Counted from the stretch's first letter, positions 1-9,216 are shown. The stretch is DNA of 13,110 nucleotides from an uncultured Butyricicoccus sp. (GCA_900544475.1 UQVU01000045.1:1-13110); one strand, 5' to 3'. Program-made: numbers and translations. The notes: generated from the letters alone by a model not told the origin.

Positions 1-110
1 GCGGCCTCGTCCGCCGTGCGGACGAGAGGGGGGTATCCCCTCCGGTTTCTCCGGAACCGGAGGGGTATCCAGGGGGGGCAGCGTCCCCCCTGGAAGCGAG
101 CCCCGCGAGC
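1..110. repeat. Chain of three GC-rich hairpins, no gene
   Basis: No coding frame is convincing here. Three perfect inverted repeats lie end to end: 6-13 with 19-26 (8 bp), 37-47 with 55-65 (11 bp) and 69-77 with 85-93 (9 bp). The 9-mer GGGGTATCC occurs at 30-38 and again at 62-70, so the block looks modular. GCGAGC is also repeated at 96-101 and 105-110. It follows the rpsU terminator, so it is probably not part of the rpsU message. It resembles an intergenic palindromic (REP-like) element. Assignment to a known family is not possible from one copy, and the left end may run beyond the window. Confidence 0.6.
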
Positions 111-143
111 ATAAGAAAAGAGCAGATGCAAAGCATCTGCTCT
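111..143 (-). terminator. Rho-independent terminator of rpsU
   Basis: On the minus strand, 14 nt after the rpsU stop, an 11-bp perfect stem (143-133 with 129-119) closes a TTT loop. It is followed by a T-rich tail (TTTTCTTAT, 119-111). This is a textbook intrinsic terminator in the correct place and orientation. Confidence 0.92.
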
Positions 144-157
144 CTGGAAATTCTATT

Positions 158-340
158 TTAGCGGAACTTCTTCTTCTTAGCGCGTGCAGCCTCAGACTTC
201 TTGCGGCGCTTGACGCTCGGGCTTTCATAATGCTCACGCTTACGGAGCTCGGAAAGCGTACCCGCCTTTGCACACGAACGCTTGAAACGACGCAGTGCGC
301 TGTCAATAGATTCATTTTCCTTGATGCGGATCTCCGACAC
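158..340 (-). CDS. rpsU: 30S ribosomal protein S21
   Basis: This encodes ribosomal protein bS21, a small basic protein of the 30S subunit that sits near the 3' end of 16S rRNA and helps in initiation. The 60-residue product reads [20 protein letters not shown] after its first residue and ends in a Lys/Arg/Ala-rich tail, which is typical of S21 in sequence and length. The start is taken as GTG at 340-338 because a strong Shine-Dalgarno stretch (GGAGGGAGGG, 356-347) lies 6 nt upstream. An in-frame ATG at 409 would add 23 non-conserved residues and lies only about 8 nt from the predicted transcript start. The gene has its own promoter and terminator, so it can be expressed apart from the long cluster upstream. 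Confidence 0.95.
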   Translation of the reverse strand: MSEIRIKENESIDSALRRFKRSCAKAGTLSELRKREHYESPSVKRRKKSEAARAKKKKFR

Positions 341-346
341 AGTTTT

Positions 347-379
347 CCCTCCCTCCGCGCGTTCCTCTATGGAGGACGC
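347..379 (-). promoter_or_regulatory. rpsU leader hairpin next to a strong Shine-Dalgarno
   Basis: In the predicted rpsU leader, an 8-bp hairpin with one bulged base (379-359: GCGT and CCTC pairing with GAGG and ACGC around a CATA loop) lies just before the Shine-Dalgarno stretch at 356-347. The CCTCC at 375-371 could instead pair with the GGAGG of the Shine-Dalgarno, so two exclusive folds can be drawn. The pairing is visible in the sequence. A regulatory role is inference. Confidence 0.4.
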
Positions 380-423
380 TTTGCACAGTCCTATCTGCCA
401 TGGGCACATAAAACCGTAAGAAT

Positions 424-452
424 ATTATATCTGTTTTTTCCGCCCGTGTCAA
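424..452 (-). promoter_or_regulatory. Perfect sigma-A promoter for rpsU
   Basis: TTGACA (452-447) and TATAAT (429-424) are both exact consensus hexamers separated by the ideal 17 nt. Transcription should begin near 417, giving a leader of about 77 nt before the GTG of rpsU. It lies just past the leuS stop, so it makes rpsU independently and strongly transcribed. Confidence 0.93.
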
Positions 453-453
453 C

Positions 454-482
454 AAAAATCTTTCACGAACGGACAGATTTTA
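454..482 (-). terminator. Possible weak terminator after leuS
   Basis: A 7-bp AT-rich stem (481-475 with 461-455, 13-nt loop) is followed by a few T residues, within 35 nt of the leuS stop. The stem is weak and its T run overlaps the stem arm and abuts the rpsU -35 box. It may only partly stop read-through. Confidence 0.3.
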
Positions 483-488
483 CGTTTT

Positions 489-2897
<2,409 letters not shown>

Positions 2898-2929
2898 CGG
2901 ATTTTCCCCCAAACGATATTTCAGTTTGC

Positions 2930-3021
2930 AGAGTGAAGAGTGTGGAGTGAAGATAGCATGCACACTTTTCCCGGTGCGCTTCTCTCCGCTCTCAACTCTC
3001 CACTCTCAAATCTTCACTCTT
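2930..3021. repeat. Inverted arrays of purine-rich heptamers between rsfS and leuS
   Basis: On the minus strand, 3021-2980 is six 7-mers in register (AAGAGTG, AAGATTT, GAGAGTG, GAGAGTT, GAGAGCG, GAGAGAA). On the plus strand, 2930-2957 carries four related 7-mers (AGAGTGA, AGAGTGT, GGAGTGA, AGATAGC). The two arrays face each other around a core of about 22 nt that can itself pair (GCGCAC with GTGTGC). In the rsfS-leuS message this would form one long imperfect hairpin that fills most of the 127-nt gap. No terminator T tail follows. The layout resembles a small non-coding repeat element. Confidence 0.7.
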
Positions 3022-3024
3022 AAT

Positions 3025-3396
3025 TTACTTGTCCTCGATGCCGAGTTCTGCGAGCGTTACCGGCGTGCCGTCCTTCCACAGGTTCTCCAGGTTGTAGAAC
3101 TTGCGGGCGTCGGGCATGAATACGTGCAGCACGACGCAGCCGTAGTCGAGCAGCATCCACTGCGCGGACTCGTAGCCCTCGGTGTGGTGCGGCATCTCAT
3201 CGTGGTCGTACTTGAGGTGCCACTCTACGTTGTCTGCGAGAGCCTTGACCTGAGTGGTCGAGGTCGCGGAGCAGATAACGAAATATTCGGTCAGTTCGGT
3301 CAGGCGCTCTACGTGCAGGACCTCGATGCCCTGCGCCTTTTTCTCGATCAGCGCTTCACAGATCGCCTGTACAGTTTCTTGTGCAGTCAAATTCAC
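3025..3396 (-). CDS. rsfS: Ribosome silencing factor RsfS
   Basis: A 123-residue protein of the RsfS/YbeB/Iojap family. These proteins bind L14 on the 50S subunit and block joining to 30S when nutrients are short. Family hallmarks visible are the stretch around EYFVICSATSTTQVKALAD, then EGYESAQWMLLDYG and VVLHVF, with the C-terminal YNLENLW segment. The frame opens at GTG 3396, only 3 nt after AAGGAG (3405-3400). A TTG two codons later (3390-3388) is 9 nt from the same Shine-Dalgarno, gives a family-like MTAQET start, and could be the true start. The gene sits between the LCP gene and leuS, a usual Firmicutes arrangement after nadD-yqeK. Confidence 0.95.
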   Translation of the reverse strand: MNLTAQETVQAICEALIEKKAQGIEVLHVERLTELTEYFVICSATSTTQVKALADNVEWHLKYDHDEMPHHTEGYESAQWMLLDYGCVVLHVFMPDARKFYNLENLWKDGTPVTLAELGIEDK

Positions 3397-3410
3397 AAAC
3401 TCCTTTTCGC

Positions 3411-3461
3411 GGCGCAGAGCGCCTGTATCCTGTCGGAGAGCCGCAGATTTCGCTCTGCGGC
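3411..3461 (-). other. Two hairpins in the LCP-rsfS gap
   Basis: A perfect 8-bp stem (3461-3454 with 3447-3440, loop GCGAAA) and a 5-bp GC stem (3423-3419 with 3415-3411) lie between the LCP stop and the rsfS Shine-Dalgarno. Neither has a T tail, so a plain intrinsic terminator is unlikely. mRNA stabilisation or processing is possible but unproven. Confidence 0.5.
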
Positions 3462-3478
3462 CCCGTTGTATTTACTGA

Positions 3479-5008
3479 TTATGCTTCCGGATCTACCGTG
3501 CTGCCGGACTCGCCGCCGCTGCTTTCTCCGCCGCCGCTTTCGCCGCCGGTCTCACCGCCGCTTTCGCCGCCGCCGCTTTCGCCGCCGGACTCGCCGCCGC
3601 CCGAGATCGAGCCGCCGCTTTCGCCGCCGGTCTCACCGCCGCCGCTGCTGCCGCCGCCCGAGTTGTCGCCGCCCTGTTCGGGGTCGGTCGGCTCATAGCT
3701 CGGCTCCTCATAGTAGCTGTCGCCGCCCGAGCTGCCGCCGCTGTTCGAGTCATCGCTGTAATCCGGCTCTTCCTCATAGTCGTAATAGCCGCCGCTGCCG
3801 GTATCGCCCCAGACATCTTCGTCCTCGCCTGCGCTGACGCCGCCGCTGTAACCGGACGACGAGCTTTCCGCCGGACCGGTTACCATGTCGAGCGTGGTGA
3901 TCGGCTCCTCATAGGGGTTGAAATACTTGTTGACGAGCTCGAGCGTTTCCTTCAGCTTCGGGAAGAAGAAGGAATACTTGTACGGGTCGCTGCCCGCGTA
4001 GCTCATCGCGCCGTAGCCCGGCAGAGTGAAGAACTTGAGGTTTGCGTTGTCGATCTGAAGCGCCTGCATACCCATCCAGAGCAGCTCGCCCGTGGTAAAG
4101 TCGGTCTTGACGTTCTTGGAAACCGCCTCGGCGATTTTCGGGATTTTGGTCGCATTCTTGACCTGAAGCACCTGTCGCGCCAGCTCCTTCAGGAATTTCT
4201 GCTGATTTTCGACGCGGCCCTCGTCGCCGTTGACATACTGCTTGGAGTAGTCGTTGTTGTGGCGCCAGCGCAGGAACTCGACGGTCTGCTTGCCGGTGAG
4301 GTGCTGCATGCCCGGCTGAAGGTCGATGTCGAGGTGCTGCGAGGGATCGTGATATTCCATGCGGAACGGCACCTCGTAGTCCACGCCGCCGATCGCGTCC
4401 ACGATGGCCGCGATGCCCTCGAAGTTCACGATAACGTACTTATCCGGCTGGAAGCCCATCAGGCGCTCGATTTCGACCTTGGTCTGCTCGATGCCCTTCT
4501 TGGTGGCGTAGGCCGCGTTGATCTTGCGCCACGCGCCGCTTTCGCCGTTGTTGCACATGGTATCGCGCGGGATGTTCATGACGTTTATCGTCTTTTCCTT
4601 GGTGTTCATCGTTGCGACCATCAGGGCGTCCGTGCGCGTCTGGTCCTCATCGACTGCGCCGACAACGAACGTGAACACATCTTTGATGCGCGTGCCCTGA
4701 TTGAGCAGGCTGCTCGTATCGACCTTGTCGCCGTTGGTCTTGTCGTGGATGGTATCCGTGGGCGGACGCACGAAGAACACGTAGTACGCCGCGCCTGCTG
4801 CGCACAGAAGCGCGATCAGCACCGCCAGAACGATGGCGACGATACGCTTTTTGCTGCGCTTTTTCGGCACGGCGGTCTTGCCGCCCTTTGCGGCTTTTGC
4901 GCCCTTTTTGCCCTGCGGCTTGGGCGCGGTCTGCGCTGCCGCCGGATGGTTGGTTGTCTGTTTGTCTGAGCGGCCCTTATGCTCGCCGCTGCCTCCGAAA
5001 AGTTTCAA
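3479..5008 (-). CDS. LytR-CpsA-Psr (LCP) family cell-wall glycopolymer ligase
   Basis: LCP proteins are membrane-anchored enzymes that move lipid-linked polymers, such as teichoic acids or capsule, onto peptidoglycan outside the cell. The 509-residue product has a basic cytoplasmic N-terminus (1-55), one membrane segment (about 56-80) and an LCP domain at about 108-280. The domain shows RTDALM (125-130), IPRDT (146-150), KINAAYA (162-168), GGVDYEVP (207-214), a stretch ending FLRWR (245-249) and the closing GRVENQQKFLKEL. After a further region to about 375 there is an acidic Tyr/Glu/Ser stretch and a Gly/Ser/Glu tail. The start is TTG at 5008-5006 with GGAGG 9-10 nt upstream. A 95-nt gap separates it from yqeK and holds only a weak short hairpin. 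The exact polymer attached cannot be read from sequence. Confidence 0.93.
   Translation of the reverse strand: MKLFGGSGEHKGRSDKQTTNHPAAAQTAPKPQGKKGAKAAKGGKTAVPKKRSKKRIVAIVLAVLIALLCAAGAAYYVFFVRPPTDTIHDKTNGDKVDTSSLLNQGTRIKDVFTFVVGAVDEDQTRTDALMVATMNTKEKTINVMNIPRDTMCNNGESGAWRKINAAYATKKGIEQTKVEIERLMGFQPDKYVIVNFEGIAAIVDAIGGVDYEVPFRMEYHDPSQHLDIDLQPGMQHLTGKQTVEFLRWRHNNDYSKQYVNGDEGRVENQQKFLKELARQVLQVKNATKIPKIAEAVSKNVKTDFTTGELLWMGMQALQIDNANLKFFTLPGYGAMSYAGSDPYKYSFFFPKLKETLELVNKYFNPYEEPITTLDMVTGPAESSSSGYSGGVSAGEDEDVWGDTGSGGYYDYEEEPDYSDDSNSGGSSGGDSYYEEPSYEPTDPEQGGDNSGGGSSGGGETGGESGGSISGGGESGGESGGGESGGETGGESGGGESSGGESGSTVDPEA
3500..3685 (-). repeat. Low-complexity tail repeat inside the LCP gene
   Basis: Residues about 442-503 are built from GGESGG, GGETGG and GGGESGG units. 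At DNA level they are near-identical GCC/TCG-rich blocks of 9-12 nt (plus-strand reading), all multiples of three. Slippage would therefore lengthen or shorten the tail without a frameshift. The tail is outside the LCP domain and predicted to be extracellular and disordered. Confidence 0.85.
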
Positions 5009-5103
5009 ACGGTTTCTGCCTCCAGTTCAATTCTCCGGCCGGCCCTCTCCGGCTGTCCCCGCATTGAAAAACACAGTTTTCCCCTGCCGCCAGTCTTTCT
5101 TTT

Positions 5104-5694
5104 TCAGGCCTTTCCTTCGTCCCGCCAGCGCACGCCATGCTGTATCATATCGTTGTATGCCGCGATGGTGTCGCTGTGGATCAGCTTTCCGCGCGTGATC
5201 AATTCGATCAGCGTTTGGTCGTAACAGTAGAGCAGCGCACGGTCCATGCTGGTTTCCGCCAGCTCCCGCGCCTTTTCGACACCGGGGAAGTCGCGCGTTT
5301 CCTCTATGTAGTCCGCCAGATAGAGAATTTTGTCCAGTGTGGTCATGTTCGCCCGGCCGGTCGTGTGGCAGGCGATCGCGTCGCACACCTCGTCGGGCAT
5401 TCCGTATTCTCTGCGGGCGATGGCTGCGGCGGTTTTTCCGTGCAGCATTTTCGGCTCGCTTTTTTCGACGGTACACGGTATTATACCGTATTTCTCACAT
5501 AAATTCAACTGTTCCTGCGCAGAAAGATGCTTTGTTATGTCATGAAGTATGCCCGCGACGCCCGCCAGTTCCGGGTCGCCGCCGTATTTTTTCGCCAGCG
5601 CCACCGCGCAGCGCTCCACGCCGAGCGAATGCTCATAGCGGTAGCCCTTGAGCCTCGAAAGAATATCCCTGCGCATTTTCTCGTCACATAACAT
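5104..5694 (-). CDS. yqeK: YqeK-type HD-domain dinucleoside tetraphosphate hydrolase
   Basis: A 196-residue HD-superfamily protein of the YqeK family. Members are described as metal-dependent symmetrical Ap4A hydrolases giving two ADP. The metal-binding pattern is visible: H22 in RYEHSLGV, H51-D52 in ILHDITKH, H85 in MLHGKTAA, H110 in ACHTTGR, and the segment YLADYIEETRDFPGV (125-139) typical of this family. The start ATG at 5694-5692 has a modest upstream purine element (AAAGGCGGG). It follows nadD by 76 nt, and nadD-yqeK pairs are common in Firmicutes. It was once annotated as a nicotinate-nucleotide enzyme by neighbourhood, but the HD motifs support the hydrolase call. Confidence 0.93.
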   Translation of the reverse strand: MLCDEKMRRDILSRLKGYRYEHSLGVERCAVALAKKYGGDPELAGVAGILHDITKHLSAQEQLNLCEKYGIIPCTVEKSEPKMLHGKTAAAIARREYGMPDEVCDAIACHTTGRANMTTLDKILYLADYIEETRDFPGVEKARELAETSMDRALLYCYDQTLIELITRGKLIHSDTIAAYNDMIQHGVRWRDEGKA

Positions 5695-5743
5695 AACTTT
5701 TGCCCGCCTTTCTGTGTAGTTGAGGTTGAATTATGTATTTCAA

Positions 5744-5770
5744 ACACCGCGTTTTTCTATTGCGCGGCGT
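5744..5770 (-). other. Hairpin just after nadD, possible attenuator
   Basis: Directly after the nadD stop, ACGCCGCG (5770-5763) pairs with CGCGGTGT (5751-5744) across an 11-nt loop, with one G-T wobble. Only TTTG follows, so it is at best a leaky terminator before yqeK, or an mRNA stabiliser for the upstream message. Confidence 0.4.
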
Positions 5771-6364
5771 TCAGAACCCGTAAAGGTGCTCCCGCTCGAT
5801 AAAGGAGGCGACACCGGGCGCTGTGAAGCGGTGCAGGTCGCCGCCCCGCCGCAGCTCTGTCGAGGAGATCGTGAGGCTGTCGCCCCGGACGAGCTCGACC
5901 GTTGCGCCGAGCGTTTCGCGCAGAAGTTCCGCCTTGCGCTCAAGCGCGTCCCAGTCCTCGTTTTCCCGTGCGCACACGGAGAGCGCCGCCAGACGCGCGA
6001 TTTCGTCCGGTGCACGCCAGATTTTATCGAAAGAGAGCAGCATATCCGTGCCGATGATGAGATGAAGGTCGTCCTCTCCCCGCTCGTGCAGCGCCCGCAG
6101 GGTATCCACCGTGTAGCTTGCGCCGCCGCGGTCGATTTCTATCGTGTCGAGCTGCGCCCACGGGGTATCCGCCGTCAGCAGCCGCACCATTTCGCACCGT
6201 GCCTCGGGCGACGCCGTGTTCTGCGGCAGCGTCTTGTGGGGCGGGATGTTGGTTGGGATGAACAGCACCCGGTCGAGCTTCAGTGCGTCGTGCGCGAGCT
6301 GCGCCGCGTGCAGATGGCCGAGGTGCGGCGGATTGAACGTTCCGCCGAGAATGCCTGTTCTCAT
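5771..6364 (-). CDS. nadD: Nicotinate-nucleotide adenylyltransferase
   Basis: NadD transfers AMP from ATP to nicotinate mononucleotide, making deamido-NAD in the last part of NAD synthesis, in the cytoplasm. The 197-residue product begins MRTGILGGTFNPPHLGH, the nucleotidyltransferase signature with the HxGH motif. It contains SYTVDTL (83-89), IIGTDML (103-109) and the family's C-terminal ISSTELR (166-172). The ATG at 6364-6362 overlaps the yhbY stop as ATGA. No good Shine-Dalgarno is seen, so translation is probably coupled to yhbY. The open frame extends upstream to 6466 inside yhbY, but that part is Arg-rich and not NadD-like. Confidence 0.97.
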   Translation of the reverse strand: MRTGILGGTFNPPHLGHLHAAQLAHDALKLDRVLFIPTNIPPHKTLPQNTASPEARCEMVRLLTADTPWAQLDTIEIDRGGASYTVDTLRALHERGEDDLHLIIGTDMLLSFDKIWRAPDEIARLAALSVCARENEDWDALERKAELLRETLGATVELVRGDSLTISSTELRRGGDLHRFTAPGVASFIEREHLYGF

Positions 6365-6660
6365 TTTACCAGAACGATCTTGCGCTTGTCCTCGTCGCTC
6401 GACTGGCGGTAGAGGACGAATTTCGAGCCGATGCACTGCACGGCGTCTGCGCCGCTCGCCTCGCACAGCGCCTCGGATACCGTGCGCGGGGTCAGCATGG
6501 CGCTTTCGAGCACCTTGCCCTTGACCAGCTCGTGCGACTCGAGCAGCGCGTCCAGTTCGCGCTCGACCGCCTCGGTCACGCCCTCCTTGCCGATGATGAG
6601 AGTGACCGCAAGCGGATTTGCCAGTGCACGAAGCTGTGCACGCTGTTTGGTGTTAAGCAT
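6361..6660 (-). CDS. yhbY: YhbY-type CRM-domain RNA-binding protein
   Basis: A 99-residue single CRM-domain protein. The family binds pre-50S ribosomal RNA and is linked to large-subunit assembly. Visible signs are the N-terminal LNTKQRAQLRALA helix, the GxxG loop IIGKEGVTE (GKEG at 24-27), ELVKGKVL, and the closing VQCIGSKFVLYRQS. The ATG at 6660 has AGGAG 8 nt upstream. It lies 47 nt after rdgB, with no terminator between, and overlaps nadD by 4 nt. Confidence 0.95.
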   Translation of the reverse strand: MLNTKQRAQLRALANPLAVTLIIGKEGVTEAVERELDALLESHELVKGKVLESAMLTPRTVSEALCEASGADAVQCIGSKFVLYRQSSDEDKRKIVLVK

Positions 6661-6707
6661 AAAATAAACTCCTGTTTTTCATAAATTCGTGGCGCGAGGA
6701 AGAGGGT

Positions 6708-7280
6708 TTATCCGTTCTTCTTCAGCGCCGTTTTCAGCTTTTCAAGCGCTTTCGCGCGATGGGAAATATGGTTTTTGATTTCGGGGTCGAGTTCACCGAA
6801 CGTGCAGCCGTATTCCGGCACATAAAACAGCGGGTCGTAGCCAAAGCCGCCTGCGCCGTGGTTTTCGTGCAGCAGCTCGCCCTCGCACTCGCCGCGCACG
6901 GTAAGCGTTTCGCCCTCGGCTGTGACGCACGCGATGGCGCACACAAAGCGGCACGCGCGGTTTTCCTTGCCCTCCATGTTGCGCAGCAGGAACGCATTCC
7001 GGTCGGCGTCCGTGCCCTCGCAGTAACGCGCGGAGTAGATGCCGGGCGCACCGTCCAGTACGTCCACGCACAGACCGCTGTCGTCCGCGACCGCCGGCAG
7101 ACCGGTAAACTCCGATGCCGCTTTCGCCTTGATTCTCGCGTTTTCCTCAAAGGTCGCGCCGTTTTCCTCGGGTTCGGGTGCGCCCTCGGGCAGCGCCTCG
7201 ACCTCGATGCCGAGTTCGCCTAAAATCGCCGCCATTTCGCGCAGCTTGCCCTTGTTGTGAGATGCCAGTACAAATTTCAT
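6708..7280 (-). CDS. rdgB: XTP/dITP pyrophosphatase (RdgB/HAM1 family)
   Basis: Removes non-canonical purine nucleotides (XTP, ITP, dITP) by releasing pyrophosphate, which keeps deaminated bases out of nucleic acids. The 190-residue product starts MKFVLASHNKGK and has ATFEENARIKA (42-52), ADDSGL (65-70), GAGGFGYDPLF (142-152) and ISHRAKAL (172-179), all landmarks of the family. The ATG at 7280-7278 is chosen because family members begin with this strand and a GAGGA element lies upstream, overlapping the rph stop. The open frame to 7328 would add 16 unrelated residues. The two genes are 14 nt apart, so they are co-transcribed. Confidence 0.97.
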   Translation of the reverse strand: MKFVLASHNKGKLREMAAILGELGIEVEALPEGAPEPEENGATFEENARIKAKAASEFTGLPAVADDSGLCVDVLDGAPGIYSARYCEGTDADRNAFLLRNMEGKENRACRFVCAIACVTAEGETLTVRGECEGELLHENHGAGGFGYDPLFYVPEYGCTFGELDPEIKNHISHRAKALEKLKTALKKNG

Positions 7281-7294
7281 ATCGGCGTTTCCTC

Positions 7295-8014
7295 TTACAG
7301 ACCGAGCGTTTCGCGCTGGATTTCGCACAGACGGGTGCAGCCCTGCTCGCCGAGCGCGAGAAGCTGATGCAGCTCGTTCTGCGTGAACGGACGGCCCTCG
7401 CCCGTGCCCTGCACCTCGATGAACTCGCCCTTCGAGGTCATGACCACGTTGCAGTCCACGATGGCGTGGCTGTCCTCGGCGTAGTTGAGGTCGAGAACGG
7501 CCTCGTCCTCGAAAATGCCGACCGAAACCGCCGAAACCTCAGCCGTGAGCGGCATTTTCTCGATAACGCCCTCGTCAAGCAGCTTTCTGCACGCAAGGTA
7601 CAGCGCCACATAGCCGCCCGTGATGGACGCACAGCGCGTGCCGCCGTCCGCCTGAATCACGTCGCAGTCGATGGTGATCTGGCGCTCGCCGAGCGCTTCG
7701 CGGTCCACGACTGCACGCAGGGCGCGGCCGATCAGGCGCTGGATCTCGCTCGAACGCCCGTCCAGCTTGAGCGACTTGATGTCGCGCTTCTTGCGCGTGT
7801 TCGTCGAGCGCGGCAGCATGGCGTACTCCGCCGTGACCCAGCCGAGGCCCTTGCCTTCGAGGAACGGCGGAACCTTTTCCTCGACCGAAGCCGTGCAGAT
7901 GACCTTGGTGTTGCCCATTTCGGCGAGCACCGAGCCTTCCGCGTACATGGTAAAGCCGGTCGTGAGCTTGACCGCTCTCATTTCGTCCTTTGCTCTTCCG
8001 TCAGGTCTTGTCAT
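7295..8014 (-). CDS. rph: Ribonuclease PH
   Basis: A phosphate-dependent 3'-5' exonuclease that trims the 3' ends of tRNA precursors and other RNAs. The 239-residue length fits the family. It begins [11 protein letters not shown], has [15 protein letters not shown] (86-100), the phosphate-binding ADGGTR (122-127), and the segment [19 protein letters not shown] with Asp181 and Asp187 as the likely metal ligands. It closes with [16 protein letters not shown]. The ATG at 8014 overlaps the ftsY stop as ATGA, so translation is probably coupled. Unlike the damaged allele of E. coli K-12, this copy appears intact. Confidence 0.97.
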   Translation of the reverse strand: MTRPDGRAKDEMRAVKLTTGFTMYAEGSVLAEMGNTKVICTASVEEKVPPFLEGKGLGWVTAEYAMLPRSTNTRKKRDIKSLKLDGRSSEIQRLIGRALRAVVDREALGERQITIDCDVIQADGGTRCASITGGYVALYLACRKLLDEGVIEKMPLTAEVSAVSVGIFEDEAVLDLNYAEDSHAIVDCNVVMTSKGEFIEVQGTGEGRPFTQNELHQLLALGEQGCTRLCEIQRETLGL

Positions 8015-8970
8015 TCCTCGTCCGCTCCTTCCTCGCTGTCTGTGCTGCCCGTCATCTGCTCCGCCGGCGGCAGGATGGCCTCCAGGAATGCCGCGCGGTC
8101 GAAGTCGATGAGGTCGTCGATGCCCTCGCCGACGCCGACGAGCTTGACCGGCACGCCGAGACCCGCCGAGATGGCGATAACGATGCCGCCCTTGGCGGTG
8201 CCGTCGAGCTTGGTCAGGATAATGCCGGTAAGCTCGGCCGCCTTGTTGAACTCCTCGGCCTGATGCACGGCGTTCTGACCCGTGGTCGCGTCGAGCACCA
8301 GAAGCGTTTCGCGCGAAGCGTCCGGCAGCTCACGCGAGATAACGCGGTCGATTTTCGCCAGCTCGTTCATGAGGTTCGCCTTGTTGTGCAGACGACCCGC
8401 CGTGTCTACGATGATAACATCGCTGCCGCGTGCCTTTGCCGCCGAAATCGAGTCGAATACCACAGCCGCCGGGTCCGCGCCCTCGCCGTGACGGACGATG
8501 TCCGCGCCCGCGCGCTTCGCCCAGATTTCGAGCTGGTCGGCCGCCGCCGCGCGGAAGGTATCCGCCGCCGACAGCATGACCTTCTTGCCCTCGCTGACGT
8601 AACGCGCCGCCAGCTTGCCGATGGAAGTGGTCTTGCCGACGCCGTTGACGCCGATGACCAGAATGACCGCCGGCTTGCCCGAAACGTCGAGCGGCTGGTT
8701 GTCGAGCATATTGTCGGTCAGCACCTCGCGCAGCAGGTCGCGCAGCTCGGCCGCTGTCGTGGTCTTGCGCAGCTTGGCGCGTTTTTCCACCTCGGCGACG
8801 ATCTTCGCGGAGGTCGCCGCGCCCACGTCGGAAAGAATGAGCGCTTCTTCCAGCTCCTCGAGAAGGTCGGCGTCGATTTTGACGAACGCCGCGAATACGC
8901 TGTCGAGCGAATGGCTCACCGCGTCCGAAGTTTTCTTGAATCCCTGCTTGATCTTATCAAAAAATCCCAT
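8011..8970 (-). CDS. ftsY: Signal recognition particle receptor FtsY
   Basis: The SRP receptor GTPase, which docks SRP-ribosome complexes at the membrane translocon. The 319-residue NG-domain protein has G1 GVNGVGKTT (107-115), DTFRAAA (137-143), G3 DTAGR (189-193), DATTGQNA (227-234), G4 TKLDG (253-257) and GVGEG (279-283). The N-terminus [13 protein letters not shown] is an amphipathic, basic membrane-binding segment, and the long acidic A domain of enterobacterial FtsY is absent, as is normal in Firmicutes. GGAG lies 7 nt before the ATG. The smc-ftsY neighbourhood is conserved in Firmicutes. Here a small ORF lies between them. Confidence 0.97.
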   Translation of the reverse strand: MGFFDKIKQGFKKTSDAVSHSLDSVFAAFVKIDADLLEELEEALILSDVGAATSAKIVAEVEKRAKLRKTTTAAELRDLLREVLTDNMLDNQPLDVSGKPAVILVIGVNGVGKTTSIGKLAARYVSEGKKVMLSAADTFRAAAADQLEIWAKRAGADIVRHGEGADPAAVVFDSISAAKARGSDVIIVDTAGRLHNKANLMNELAKIDRVISRELPDASRETLLVLDATTGQNAVHQAEEFNKAAELTGIILTKLDGTAKGGIVIAISAGLGVPVKLVGVGEGIDDLIDFDRAAFLEAILPPAEQMTGSTDSEEGADEE

Positions 8971-9012
8971 GTTCTGCTCCTGTATCTGTAAGATTGTTCC
9001 TGCCAGTCTGCG

Positions 9013-9216
9013 TTACAGACCGTAGTAATTTATACGCCAGTTTTCCCAGTCCGTGCGGTCGATGCGCTCGCCCCAGAGGACATAGCCGCGTGCGTGTGCC
9101 CAGTGCCGGAATTCCGCCGGATGATGCGCCGCGTAGCCGTGCGTCGTGATGCAGCCGTTCGGCAGCCGCGTTTCCACATCCAGCCGGTACGGATATTTTG
9201 AACTTCGCATATCCAT
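9013..9216 (-). CDS. Small hypothetical protein between smc and ftsY
   Basis: I do not recognise this 67-residue ORF. It is soluble-looking, with no membrane segment or signal peptide. Its second half is rich in aromatic residues and histidine (W39, W48, W57, W60; H26, H31, H32, H38, H41) and it ends INYYGL. There is a single Cys at 22. The ATG at 9216 has GGAG 10 nt upstream, and that Shine-Dalgarno is part of a heptamer repeat that begins at the smc stop. Another ATG two codons in is less well spaced. The gene sits in a co-directional cluster, 36 nt from smc and 42 nt from ftsY, which favours a real gene. Chance remains possible at this length in GC-rich DNA. Confidence 0.55.
   Translation of the reverse strand: MDMRSSKYPYRLDVETRLPNGCITTHGYAAHHPAEFRHWAHARGYVLWGERIDRTDWENWRINYYGL

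Noticed and set aside
2898..2963. N-terminal extension of LeuRS to a GTG at 2963
   Set aside because: The extra 22 residues come from the heptamer repeat and are not LeuRS-like. The TTG at 2897 fits the family N-terminus and has a nearby purine element.
2898..3024. T-box riboswitch upstream of leuS
   Set aside because: The gap is filled by the heptamer arrays. I see no T-box sequence and no antiterminator/terminator pair.
3500..3685. CRISPR-like or other regular repeat array
   Set aside because: The repeats are contiguous codon-based units inside the LCP reading frame, with no unique spacers.
2926..3837. Plus-strand open frame across rsfS and the LCP tail with an Arg/Ser-rich end
   Set aside because: The Arg-rich end is the reverse reading of the Gly/Ser/Glu repeat, and the rest mirrors rsfS.
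5009..5103. Possible promoter or terminator in the yqeK-LCP gap
   Set aside because: I found no paired -35/-10 boxes, and only a 6-bp AT-rich hairpin with no reliable T tail.
7990..8991. Plus-strand open frame opposite ftsY
   Set aside because: Antisense shadow. The minus strand has the full FtsY GTPase motif set.
9002..9021. A 7-bp hairpin around the stop of the small ORF as a terminator
   Set aside because: It has no T tail, includes a wobble pair, and the ftsY message would be cut from its operon without another clear promoter close by.
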